Shown in pieces: positions 1 to 6,848 of a DNA stretch of 9,635 bases. Origin of the DNA: JAADHY01 sp964428935 (GTDB taxonomy: Bacteria > Planctomycetota > Planctomycetia > Planctomycetales > Planctomycetaceae). Both the position numbers and the translations under genes were made by a program. The DNA is taken from positions 1 to 9,635 of the forward strand of contig CAYSAG010000202.1 in assembly GCA_964428935.1 (NCBI GenBank), written 5' to 3'. The notes beneath the pieces are model-generated. The model worked only from the letters and a program-made list of their open reading frames with translations. It made no database searches and was not told the origin of the DNA. Position 1 is the stretch's first letter, and each line of letters starts with the position of its first letter.

Positions 1-627
1 GGTGGGTTCGTGCAGTCTCTCGAAACGCCGACAGCGCCCACCCACTCGTGCGCCGTTGCGCTACGGGCACCAGTGCCGACGCTCCAAGCCGTCGCCTCCG
101 AAGCCGAATGCTAACGTGGGCCGTGCCTGTTCTCGTTCGGAACCTCGCGCCATTGGTCCTCTTCGACGCCGTATTCGAGACGGCATTGGCGCATAGCGGT
201 CGTGAGATCTAAGCAAAGGTAGTCCTTGTAAGGTCCCGGAGCGTCGGGGCACTCAAATGTGTGTATGTACAGACCTTCTGGCTACTCCTCAAGCAGAAAG
301 CGATACGCTCCAGGCTGCCGGAGTACAACCTCGTAGGCCGTGAATAAAGTCCTCCTATCGTGCGAAATAGAGAGACAATCCTGGGGCCACTCGACCCTCG
401 ACCGACAACCGGCAACCGACTAAGATTCCCCGCTCGACTTTCCAGGTCCCCACTGGCGGCGGCTCGTGCGGTCGACCAGCTGCCTCGCCTCGGCCAGCGG
501 TCGGGCTTGGCCCAACCTGGAAGAGCGGGCGAGCCCACCGGCAGGGGTGCAGTCGAGTCGGTCCACACCCGATCGAGTTTTTGCTTCGCCGCGGAACGTT
601 CAACCGGTGCCGACAGTGCAGAAGAGC
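1..627. other. Upstream region without a convincing gene
   Basis: No frame here has recognisable protein content, a ribosome site and the codon bias of the neighbouring genes together. Plus frame 1 is open from the window edge to a TAA at 112-114 (37 codons), so it could be the tail of a gene outside the window, but it is not recognised. On the minus strand a 45-codon frame at 282-419 ends with a protein-like stretch (TAYEVVLRQPGAYRFLLEE) but has no start codon and mixed third positions. Roughly 200-420 is visibly poorer in GC than the genes. No promoter with good -35 and -10 boxes was found for lepA. Confidence 0.5.
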
Positions 628-2427
628 ATGAACCCACAACGAATTCGCAACTTTTCAATCATTGCACACATTGACCACGGCAAGAGCACGCTGGCCGACC
701 AGCTGTTGCTCAAGACCGGGGCAATCAGCGAACGGGAATTCCGCGAGCAGATTTTGGACGACTTGGACGTGGAGCGGGAACGCGGAATTACGGTCAAGGC
801 CCGCACGGTCGCCCTGAAGTACCAGTACGAAGGCCAGCAGTACGAGCTGAACTTGATTGACACGCCGGGGCACGTGGATTTCCACTACGAGGTGTCGCGC
901 AGTCTGGCCGCTTGTGAAGGAGCCTTGTTACTGGTCGACGCCTTCCAAGGCGTGCAAGCTCAAACCGTCGCCAACGCCTACGCGGCAATCGAGGCCGACT
1001 TGGCCATCATTCCGGTCATCAACAAGATTGACCTGCCGGTGACGCGGGTCGACGAGGTGCTGGACGAAATCGAGACGGTGCTGGGGTTGCCTCGCGAAGA
1101 AACTTTGCTCGTCAGCGCCAAACAAGGCACGGGCGTGGACGAAGTGCTGCGGGCGATTGTGGAGCGGATTCCACCGCCCAAAGGAGACACCGACCGACCT
1201 CTGCGGGCCTTGGTTTTCGACGGCAAGTACGACGAGTTCCGTGGCGTGGTTGCCTACGTTCGAGTCGTGGACGGCGAGATTGTCCGCGGTCAGCCCATTA
1301 CGTTCTTGAAGGCAGGCACGCGGCACGAGGTGGTCGAGCTGGGGCAGTTTCGACCACGCATGACTCCGTGCGACCGACTGGTAGCCGGACAAGTCGGCTA
1401 CATTCTGACGGGCGTCAAAGAGCTGGGCCAGGTCCACATTGGCGACACGGTTGCCGACCCGCGGCACTTGCCCGACCAACCACTGCCCGGCTACCGGCGG
1501 CCGCGTCAGATGGTCTTTTGCGGCATGTACCCGACCGAAGACACCGACTACGAAAAGCTGCGCGAGGAGCTGCAGAAGCTGAGCCTGAACGACTCCAGTT
1601 TCACCTTCCAGCCCGAAAACAGCGACGCGCTGGGCTTCGGCTTCCGCTGCGGTTTCCTGGGACTGCTGCACATGGAAATCATTCAGCAGCGGCTGGAACG
1701 GGAAGCGGGCATCGACCTGATTCAGACCGCACCCAACGTCACGTACGAAATCAAGCTGCGCAACGGGCAGGTTCTGACAATCGACAACCCGCAGGACGTG
1801 CCCGACGCTGGGCAAATCGAGGAGTTCCGCGAACCGGTCGCCCGCGTGACGTTCATCATTCCGGCCGAGTGCATCGGTCCAATCATGCAGTTGTGTGAGG
1901 ACCGACGGGGCGTTTACAAGAGCACCGAGTACCTGGGGCCGCAACGCGTGCAACTGGTCTACGAACTGCCGTTGGCCGAAATCATTTACGACTTGTACGA
2001 CAAACTGAAAAGCGTGACGCGCGGCTACGGCACCATGGACTACGAAGTCATTGGGTTCCGGCCAGCCGACCTGGTCCGGCTGGACATTCTGGTGAAGGGA
2101 AAGCGGGTCGACGCCCTTTCCACAATCGTCCACAGGTCGCAGGCGGAGCGGCGAGGCCGAGCGTTGGTCAAGCGGCTGAAAGAAGAGATTTCCCGTCACC
2201 AGTTCGAGATTCCCCTGCAAGCGGCCATTGGTTCCCGCGTCATTGCTCGGGAGACCATTGCCGCGCTGCGGAAAAACGTCACGGCAAAGTGCTACGGCGG
2301 CGACATTACACGCAAACGCAAACTGCTGGCCAAGCAGCGGGAAGGAAAGAAACGCATGAAAATGCTCGGTGAAGTGAACATTCCTCAAAAGGCTTTCTTC
2401 TCGGTGCTGGAAGCCGGCAAGGAATGA
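628..2427 (+). CDS. lepA: Elongation factor 4 (LepA), ribosomal back-translocase GTPase
   Basis: The 599-residue product has the usual LepA length (E. coli LepA is also 599). LepA is a ribosome-binding translational GTPase related to EF-G that acts on stalled or mis-translocated ribosomes and in 30S biogenesis. Seen in the sequence: G1 AHIDHGKST at 13-21, the switch I Thr in RGIT at 52-55, G3 DTPGH at 78-82 with the catalytic His at 82, G4 NKID at 132-135 and G5 SAK at 163-165. EF-G-like domains II, III and V follow, then the LepA-specific C-terminal domain ending in KMLGEVNIPQKAFFSVLE. Domain IV of EF-G is absent, as expected. ATG 628 is chosen because it gives the family N-terminus (MNPQRIRNFSIIAHIDHGK) and has a purine-rich AGAAGAG just before it; the frame stays open upstream to 466 but that part is not LepA-like. 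birA follows on the same strand after 127 nt. Confidence 0.97.
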   Translation: MNPQRIRNFSIIAHIDHGKSTLADQLLLKTGAISEREFREQILDDLDVERERGITVKARTVALKYQYEGQQYELNLIDTPGHVDFHYEVSRSLAACEGALLLVDAFQGVQAQTVANAYAAIEADLAIIPVINKIDLPVTRVDEVLDEIETVLGLPREETLLVSAKQGTGVDEVLRAIVERIPPPKGDTDRPLRALVFDGKYDEFRGVVAYVRVVDGEIVRGQPITFLKAGTRHEVVELGQFRPRMTPCDRLVAGQVGYILTGVKELGQVHIGDTVADPRHLPDQPLPGYRRPRQMVFCGMYPTEDTDYEKLREELQKLSLNDSSFTFQPENSDALGFGFRCGFLGLLHMEIIQQRLEREAGIDLIQTAPNVTYEIKLRNGQVLTIDNPQDVPDAGQIEEFREPVARVTFIIPAECIGPIMQLCEDRRGVYKSTEYLGPQRVQLVYELPLAEIIYDLYDKLKSVTRGYGTMDYEVIGFRPADLVRLDILVKGKRVDALSTIVHRSQAERRGRALVKRLKEEISRHQFEIPLQAAIGSRVIARETIAALRKNVTAKCYGGDITRKRKLLAKQREGKKRMKMLGEVNIPQKAFFSVLEAGKE

Positions 2428-2538
2428 CAGGGGCGAGGCAGAACGCTGACTTCGCGAGGCGGCCAGCGAACGCGTGCCGCCGACCGAAGCCGGACGGGCC
2501 GAGCGGCGACGCCGACCCGAAGTCCGGTCCGCCTGCAG

Positions 2539-2545
2539 AAGGAGG
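2539..2545 (+). promoter_or_regulatory. Shine-Dalgarno AAGGAGG deciding the birA GTG start
   Basis: AAGGAGG lies 9 nt before GTG 2555. The frame is open further upstream, to a GTG at 2474, but that start has no such site and would add an arginine-rich leader unlike the family. Confidence 0.75.
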
Positions 2546-2554
2546 TTCGGCGCC

Positions 2555-3358
2555 GTGGAGCACGACGACGCCCAGTCGCGAATCCCGCGGGAAACGTTTG
2601 TCCGCGAAGTGTTCGACTACCCGCTGCTGGACTCCACCAGCGACGAAGCGGCGCGGGCGTGTCGGGACGGCCGGATCGACCCGACACGCTCGCTGCCCGC
2701 CTTGGTGTGGGCCCGCGTGCAGACGGCCGGACGAGGACGCGGACGGCACCGGTGGTGGTCCGGCGAGGGAGCGTTGACCTTCACGCTGGTCTTGGACCGG
2801 CGGCAGTTGGCTCTTCCCGAAAACCGCGTCGAAACTCTGGGACCGCTCACCGGCTTGGTCGTGGCCGACACGTTGCAGCATTTGAAGCCGAACCAGCGTG
2901 TTCAGGTCAAGTGGCCGAACGACGTGTGGCTCAACGGGAAAAAAGTGAGCGGCGTGTTGGTGGAACAGGTGACGGCCGCGTTTCCAGCCGTGCTGATTGG
3001 AATCGGAGTGAACGTCAACAACTCGCTCCAGGCGGCTCCGCTGGACCTGCAGCCGCTCGCAACCAGCTTGGTCGACCAGACGGGACGAACGTGGGACTTG
3101 TTGGACGTGCTGGTCGAGCTGCTTCAGCGACTGGAACGGGCGCTGGGCCGAGCGGCAGCCGACGCGGAAAAACTGCCCGCCTGGTGGGCCCGCTACTGCT
3201 GTCTGACCGGACGGATCGTCACGGTTCAGCAGGGCAACCGACAGGTGACCGGACGGTGCCTGGGAATTCGTTCCGACGGGGCGTTGAGACTTCAAACGGA
3301 CTGGGGTGAGCGAGCCGTGCATTCCGGGACGGTCGTCGGAATGGAAGCCGGAACGTAA
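2555..3358 (+). CDS. birA: Biotin--[acetyl-CoA-carboxylase] ligase, monofunctional BirA
   Basis: This 267-residue enzyme would activate biotin with ATP to biotinyl-AMP and transfer it to the lysine of biotin-carboxyl-carrier proteins in the cytoplasm. Seen motifs: DSTSDEA at 26-32 (family DST-N motif), the adenylate loop QTAGRGRGRHR at 56-66 followed by WW, KWPNDV at 119-124, the biotin-contacting Lys in KKVSGVLVE at 129-137 (K130), and IGIGVNVN at 148-155. A small SH3-like C-terminal domain fits residues from about 215. There is no N-terminal winged-helix domain, so it should be the class I ligase that is not a repressor. The start is GTG with a strong ribosome site. It probably shares the lepA transcript, since no promoter was seen in the 127-nt gap. 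It converges with the next gene, 88 nt away. Confidence 0.93.
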   Translation: MEHDDAQSRIPRETFVREVFDYPLLDSTSDEAARACRDGRIDPTRSLPALVWARVQTAGRGRGRHRWWSGEGALTFTLVLDRRQLALPENRVETLGPLTGLVVADTLQHLKPNQRVQVKWPNDVWLNGKKVSGVLVEQVTAAFPAVLIGIGVNVNNSLQAAPLDLQPLATSLVDQTGRTWDLLDVLVELLQRLERALGRAAADAEKLPAWWARYCCLTGRIVTVQQGNRQVTGRCLGIRSDGALRLQTDWGERAVHSGTVVGMEAGT

Positions 3359-3369
3359 CAGACCGCTGC

Positions 3370-3406
3370 TGTGCCTAGATGTTCGTCCGGCCGGCGGCTT
3401 GGCACA
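3370..3406. terminator. Inverted repeat between convergent genes, possible bidirectional terminator
   Basis: TGTGCCTAG (3370-3378) pairs with CTTGGCACA (3398-3406) in 8 of 9 positions, around a 19-nt loop that itself contains CCGGCCGG. It sits centrally in the 88-nt gap between birA and the convergent minus-strand gene. There is no T-tract on either side, so its action as a terminator is an inference from position and symmetry. Confidence 0.3.
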
Positions 3407-3446
3407 CAGAAACCGAGGTGGACGAAGTCGACCCGCTTCCCGCCCT

Positions 3447-4526
3447 TCACGTCCCGGCGCTTTCGTCGCGGTCCAGTTCCTCGAAGACCGCCTTCATTAG
3501 CAGCGGAAAGGCGACCGTGGCGTCGGCGTACACTTCGGCAAACCGGCCGCCTTCGTTGGGCGAGACGAACTTGCCCCAACTGACTCCCTCGGAGTACGTG
3601 CAGCCGGACAGCCCGCCCCAGTGAACCGGCTCCGGACAAATTCGCACTCCGTACCGGTACTTCGGCACGGGCTCCCGCTTGCCGAACCGCTTGGCCACCA
3701 GGTCGACGTACGGAGCGACCTGCTGAGCCCAGTTTCTGGGAACGCCACCCCCTAGCGTAATGATTCCCGTTCGCTTGGCCGCCTTAATCAGCTTGGAGAA
3801 ATGTTGCAGGTCGAGAAACGGGTTGAAGGGCGGAACGACGTCGAAAACGTCCTCTTCCCGGCCTCCCTTTTCGACGTGTCGCTGCATGGCCCAAGTGGCG
3901 AAGTCCAGACCCAGCTCGCTGTCGGTCAAAGCCGGAATGAAAACCGGGACGTTTTTTTCGTAGGCGCTCCGCAGAATGCCCGGCCCCCGGTCCAGCTCCT
4001 TCAGCCGTTTGCCAATGGCTCGACAAAGGCTCGCCGAGCTCCACACGCCGCCCTCCGGTTCCTCTTCATCCAGCACCGACCGCACCAGCCGCTCAATGTC
4101 GTCCAGGTTGGCCTCCATTTCCAACGTGTCGTAAATCCGGTTGTACCCCCACCGGAACAAAGTTTCGTCAGGCAAACTGGGGTCGTAGCGGTAGTGAATC
4201 AGTCCGACCGACTCGGTCAACCCATGAGCGACCAGCGCGCCGGTGGAAACAATGACGTGAACCAGCCCGCGGTCGACCATTTCGCAAATGATGCGGCCCT
4301 GCTTGGCGACGGTCATGGCACCGGAGAGCGTCAGCACGACCAAGCAGTCGGGGTCGCGAGTCATTTCGAGGACGATTTCGAAAGCCTCGCCGAGCTGGCG
4401 ACCCGAAAAGGCGCTCTTCGCCATCGCCCGCAGCAGGTCGGCAAAGCTGTGGACCCGGCTGAGGTCGATGCTTTCGAGCGGAGTCAGTCCGTCTTGTCTT
4501 CCGTCGTGGTACTCCCGGTCCTGCAT
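3447..4526 (-). CDS. Deoxyhypusine-synthase-like protein (bacterial DHS family)
   Basis: The 359-residue product belongs to the NAD-dependent deoxyhypusine synthase family, which transfers the aminobutyl group of spermidine to an amine through an imine on a lysine. Seen: SGAMTVAKQG at 68-77, STGALVAHGLTESVG at 94-108, PVFIPALTDSELGLD at 194-208, LGGGVPRNW at 258-266, and EGVSWGK at 313-319. The last matches the catalytic EAVSWGK motif of the human enzyme, so K319 is the predicted imine-forming lysine with E313 and W317 kept. The KHH of the eukaryotic GGG-x-x-KHH motif is RNW here. Bacteria have no eIF5A of the eukaryotic kind, so the acceptor is unlikely to be that protein; a small-amine acceptor, as in homospermidine synthesis, is possible but not shown. 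ATG 4526 is preferred because GAGGAG ends 4 nt before it; a GTG at 4538 is in frame but overlaps that site. speD lies upstream on the same strand. Confidence 0.88.
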   Translation of the reverse strand: MQDREYHDGRQDGLTPLESIDLSRVHSFADLLRAMAKSAFSGRQLGEAFEIVLEMTRDPDCLVVLTLSGAMTVAKQGRIICEMVDRGLVHVIVSTGALVAHGLTESVGLIHYRYDPSLPDETLFRWGYNRIYDTLEMEANLDDIERLVRSVLDEEEPEGGVWSSASLCRAIGKRLKELDRGPGILRSAYEKNVPVFIPALTDSELGLDFATWAMQRHVEKGGREEDVFDVVPPFNPFLDLQHFSKLIKAAKRTGIITLGGGVPRNWAQQVAPYVDLVAKRFGKREPVPKYRYGVRICPEPVHWGGLSGCTYSEGVSWGKFVSPNEGGRFAEVYADATVAFPLLMKAVFEELDRDESAGT

Positions 4527-4920
4527 TGCTCTCCTCACTCGGTGCCCTGACCTGACCCGACCGACTGGTTCTTCAGGCCGTCTGGGAACTCATCAGCATT
4601 TTCCCGGACACTTCCAAGAGACGGGCGACGTCTGCTCCGAGCGGTCCACGTTTGACACGACGTGCCAGCGGCCCCCACAAAACGTGCTCTTTTCCTTCCC
4701 CGGACTTCTCTGGCTGACTTCGCGTCGTTCCTGACGCCGGCCACGTTCCTCACGCCACAAGGCTCTGAGTCGGTCTGCGGCGCGCACCGCGAACGCCTTG
4801 GCACGCGCAACGGGCGCCGGCCCGGACCGGCCGCTGGCTCGAACCGCCCCGCGCGACGCTCCAACCGTCCGGTCCCTCAGTCTTTCGAAACCGTCGGCCT
4901 TTGCCGAGCCGAGCGGGCAG
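4527..4920 (-). other. Intergenic stretch between speD and the DHS-like gene; possible small ORF
   Basis: No recognised gene lies in these 394 nt. One minus frame, from TTG 4680 to TGA 4573, would encode a 35-residue basic peptide containing the amphipathic-looking stretch GADVARLLEVSGKML. A purine-rich AAGGAAAAGAG stands about 7-12 nt before the TTG. The frame stays open for roughly 25 more codons upstream. It ends 46 nt before the start of the DHS-like gene, so it could be a leader peptide or simply chance. No good promoter was found for the DHS-like gene in this stretch, so it may be read through from speD. Confidence 0.3.
4887..4907 (-). terminator. Weak hairpin just downstream of speD
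   Basis: On the minus strand TCGGC (4907-4903) and GCCGA (4898-4894) form a perfect 5-bp stem around a 4-nt loop, 14 nt past the speD stop. It is followed only by CGG and a short TTTC, so it may be an attenuating hairpin rather than a full terminator. Confidence 0.22.
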
Positions 4921-5319
4921 TCAACCGTCGGCCGCGACTGCCTGAACCCAGTCGGCCTCGCGGTCTTCGGGCAACACGAACCGCGGTACTTCGCGGATCG
5001 ACACGGTGCCCAGGTCGATTTCCCGCTGCAAGTACTTCAGGACGTCGGCCGGGTCCGTACGTCCGCAGGTGAAGATGTCCAACGCCACCAAGCCCAAATC
5101 GGCGTAGGTGTGCGCCGAGCAGTGGCTTTCGTCCAACACGACCACCGCGGTGAAACCGGCGGGCGAGTTGTGCCCGAACCGGTAACGCACCTGCGAAATG
5201 ACCGTTGCCCCGGCCCGTCTGGCTGCGCGAGCCATCGCCTCCAGCATGGCCTCGTCGTTCAAACAGACCTCGCGGGGCACATCCCGACAGTCAATCAGCA
5301 AATGCTTGCCCTTCTGCAA
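4921..5319 (-). CDS. speD: S-adenosylmethionine decarboxylase proenzyme (SpeD)
   Basis: The 132-residue product matches the short prokaryotic class of AdoMet decarboxylase. This enzyme cleaves itself to make a pyruvoyl group and then produces decarboxylated AdoMet, the aminopropyl donor for spermidine. The cleavage site is plain: LDESHCSAHTY at 62-72, with predicted cleavage between E64 and S65. H70 and C85 (in FTCG) correspond to the Ser63/His68/Cys83 set of the Thermotoga maritima enzyme, with a constant offset of two. The start is TTG 5319, giving MQKGKHLLIDCRDV, and is fixed by GGAGG at 5329-5333, 9 nt upstream. No spermidine synthase (speE) is in the window. The DHS-like gene lies 394 nt downstream on the same strand, which suggests a shared polyamine role. 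A good promoter about 640 nt upstream (5960-5988) is the nearest convincing one. Confidence 0.95.
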   Translation of the reverse strand: MQKGKHLLIDCRDVPREVCLNDEAMLEAMARAARRAGATVISQVRYRFGHNSPAGFTAVVVLDESHCSAHTYADLGLVALDIFTCGRTDPADVLKYLQREIDLGTVSIREVPRFVLPEDREADWVQAVAADG

Positions 5320-5328
5320 CTGTTGGGT

Positions 5329-5333
5329 CCTCC
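5329..5333 (-). promoter_or_regulatory. Shine-Dalgarno GGAGG deciding the speD TTG start
   Basis: GGAGG on the minus strand ends 9 nt before TTG 5319. No ATG or GTG fits the known SpeD N-terminus better, so the rare TTG start rests on this site. Confidence 0.7.
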
Positions 5334-5334
5334 G

Positions 5335-5959
5335 TCAACAAGACCTCGAGCAAACAGTTCGCCGGGACATGCTTTCAACCGCCGCTTGCCCGGCCGCAGC
5401 CGTTGTCGGTCTGCAGCTCCACGGGCGACCGTCCCGTTCGTCCGGCCGCTCGCGTTGCCACAGATTCCCGCTGGCCGAATCAACACGTAATGTGGTACAG
5501 CCGGCGAAGCCGCAAGAACCGTCTGGCGTCCCAGAGTACTTGAAGCAGAAAGCCAACCGCGGTCCCGTTGCCGCGTCTGGTTGCTCGCCACAGCAGACGT
5601 TCGGGCCTTTGGGGCGCACGCCGCTCTGCAGCACGCGAGGCGAGAAAAGTCAAAGCGAGCCAGCCGAGCGAAAAACGACCTGGGCGCTCACCCAACGAGC
5701 CCGAACACGCCCCCGCCGCTTCGTGACCTCGAGTCGAAAGCGTCGTGCCCGGCCGAATCCACAAGACGCTCGGCCAATCCCCACAGGAAGCCTTCGGTGC
5801 GCAACCGATCAACTCCGGACAATCCTCGATTGCCGGGCCCTGCCACTGCACTGACCATCGAGCCCGCATGGTCAGCCACACGTTCCTGCGCACCCTGTCA
5901 GCCATCTGCGAACATAAAGCCTCCTGCGTTCTCAATCAGACGGGGGAAAGCCAGCCGGG
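5335..5959 (-). other. Promoter-driven leader or hypothetical-gene region upstream of speD
   Basis: These 625 nt follow a good promoter and end 15 nt before the speD start, so they are probably transcribed, but the coding content is unclear. Two minus-strand frames compete. One runs from ATG 5905 to TGA 5480 (141 residues, starts MADRVRRNVWLTMRARW, no recognised family). The other runs from GTG 5634 to TGA 5335 (99 residues, cysteine-rich, with FKYSGTPDGSCGFAGC). The second shows many C- or G-ending codons over about 5620-5430 and stops right before the speD ribosome site, but has no ribosome site of its own. They overlap in different frames, so at most one is real there. A frameshifted gene or a long untranslated leader for speD are the alternatives. 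No known RNA family was recognised by eye. Confidence 0.35.
5898..5925 (-). promoter_or_regulatory. Perfect AGGAGG and five-codon minicistron (MFADG-stop)
   Basis: AGGAGG (5925-5920) stands 4 nt before ATG 5915, and that frame reads M-F-A-D-G and stops at TGA 5898. A second ATG (5905), opening the 141-residue frame, overlaps the minicistron. The promoter at 5960-5988 is about 30 nt upstream of the ribosome site. This is the arrangement of a leader minicistron or of a gene interrupted early; which one cannot be told here. Confidence 0.45.
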
Positions 5960-5988
5960 ATTGTAAGCGTTCCGCACCTAGATTCCAA
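5960..5988 (-). promoter_or_regulatory. Sigma70-type promoter directed toward speD
   Basis: On the minus strand TTGGAA (5988-5983) and TACAAT (5965-5960) are separated by exactly 17 nt; they match consensus 4/6 and 5/6. Transcription would begin near 5953. It lies just downstream of the lspA terminator, so it would open a new transcription unit leading to speD. Confidence 0.55.
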
Positions 5989-6071
5989 CAGAACGCTGAC
6001 TCGAAAAACAAGTTGCCGCGCCGCTTGGTGAGCCGCTCGCCGGCGAGGGCAGCACGTCCGCTCGCATCGCG

Positions 6072-6095
6072 AAAAAAACAGCAGCGTCCACTGCT
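6072..6095 (-). terminator. Intrinsic terminator of the dksA-lspA unit
   Basis: On the minus strand AGCAGT-GGAC-GCTGCT forms a 6-bp stem (one T-G pair) with a 4-nt loop, followed by G and seven T. It begins 37 nt after the lspA stop. The T-tract makes it the most typical terminator in the window, though the stem is short. Confidence 0.6.
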
Positions 6096-6131
6096 CCGAC
6101 GGCGCTTTCCCCAAGCGACCACGTGCTCGCG

Positions 6132-6848
6132 CTAGGCCACGGCCGCTTCCGACGGCGGTTCCGCCTCACCGCCTTTCCCGCTCTTCTGGGGTGTGGCAGG
6201 GTCCGTGTCGGCCGTCGGTCGAACCTGTGAACGTGCTTGGTCGACGGTCGCCCCGGCTCGTCCCGTGGAGTCCGCGCGACCTTCGCCGGTGTCCCTTTCT
6301 GCTTTCGCCTCCGGTTCCTCGCCCCAGCGGAACGAATGCAAAGCCAGCAGACCGGCTCCGGTCACCAGGAACACGTCGGCGAAGTTGAACACCGGCCAGG
6401 GCCAGCCGCCGAACGTAAACAGCAAGAAGTCTCGCACAGCGTAGATTCGCTGGCCCGTAATCGGGTCCACGCAATTCGGAAGCCCCAGCCGGTCGTAAAG
6501 GTTGCCCAGCGTGCCGGCCGCAATCAGAGCCAGCGAAAACGTCAGCCACCAGCTGCGGGCTGCGCGAAAAACGAACAGCCAAACCAAAACGCCAACCAGC
6601 GCCGCCAAACTGAGAACGGCGAACAACCACGTGTAGCCCTGGCCAATGCCCCACAGGGCGCCGCGGTTGAAAGACGTAAAGAAGCGAAACGTCACCCACC
6701 CGCCGAAGAAGGTCTGAACCCACTGACTGGACCGCCCCGGGTAGCCCAGCGAGCTGAAAACAGCGGCTTTTGTCGCGAGGTCAGTGGTCAGGCCGAGCAG
6801 GGCGACGGCAAAAAAAACGACTGGACGGTTCCACGGGACCCGCTTCAT
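6132..6848 (-). CDS. lspA: Lipoprotein signal peptidase II (LspA) with long soluble C-terminal tail
   Basis: This membrane aspartyl protease removes the signal peptide of prolipoproteins after lipidation. The 238-residue product has four hydrophobic segments at about 9-24, 71-95, 101-115 and 152-171. Family motifs seen: DLATK at 23-27 (usual DQ-TK), FNRGALWG at 60-67 (N-GAAFG-like), GNLYDRL at 115-121 with catalytic D119, and FNFADVF at 154-160 with catalytic D158. Usual LspA proteins are about 160-200 residues; here about 64 charged residues rich in Glu, Arg, Thr and Pro follow the last helix and look disordered and cytoplasmic. ATG 6848 is used: it overlaps the dksA stop by one base (TGATG), with GGGAAGAG upstream. 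The frame is open further upstream, but only through dksA in another frame. Confidence 0.95.
   Translation of the reverse strand: MKRVPWNRPVVFFAVALLGLTTDLATKAAVFSSLGYPGRSSQWVQTFFGGWVTFRFFTSFNRGALWGIGQGYTWLFAVLSLAALVGVLVWLFVFRAARSWWLTFSLALIAAGTLGNLYDRLGLPNCVDPITGQRIYAVRDFLLFTFGGWPWPVFNFADVFLVTGAGLLALHSFRWGEEPEAKAERDTGEGRADSTGRAGATVDQARSQVRPTADTDPATPQKSGKGGEAEPPSEAAVA

Noticed and set aside
466..627. N-terminal extension of LepA by 54 codons
   Set aside because: The family starts at MNPQ-RIRNFSIIAHIDHGK; the extension is Ser/Arg/Pro-rich and unlike LepA.
928..2388. 486-codon open frame antisense to lepA
   Set aside because: It mirrors a certain lepA gene; its openness follows from lepA codon choice, and the translation resembles no protein family.
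2306..3322. 338-codon frame antisense to birA and the end of lepA
   Set aside because: It overlaps two supported genes and its translation has no family motif.
3801..4550. 249-codon plus-strand frame opposite the DHS-like gene
   Set aside because: Shadow of a gene with clear family motifs; no ribosome site and no recognisable product.
4698..4710. GAGAAGTCCGGGG on the minus strand, resembling the conserved 5' core of RNase P RNA
   Set aside because: No matching ACAGAA-type 3' core was found downstream within a suitable distance.
4535..4864. 109-codon minus frame between speD and the DHS-like gene
   Set aside because: TTG start without a ribosome site, Arg-rich translation, and it overlaps the ribosome site of the DHS-like gene.
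5898..6122. 74-codon minus frame upstream of the minicistron
   Set aside because: It crosses the lspA terminator and the promoter at 5960-5988, so it is unlikely to be translated.
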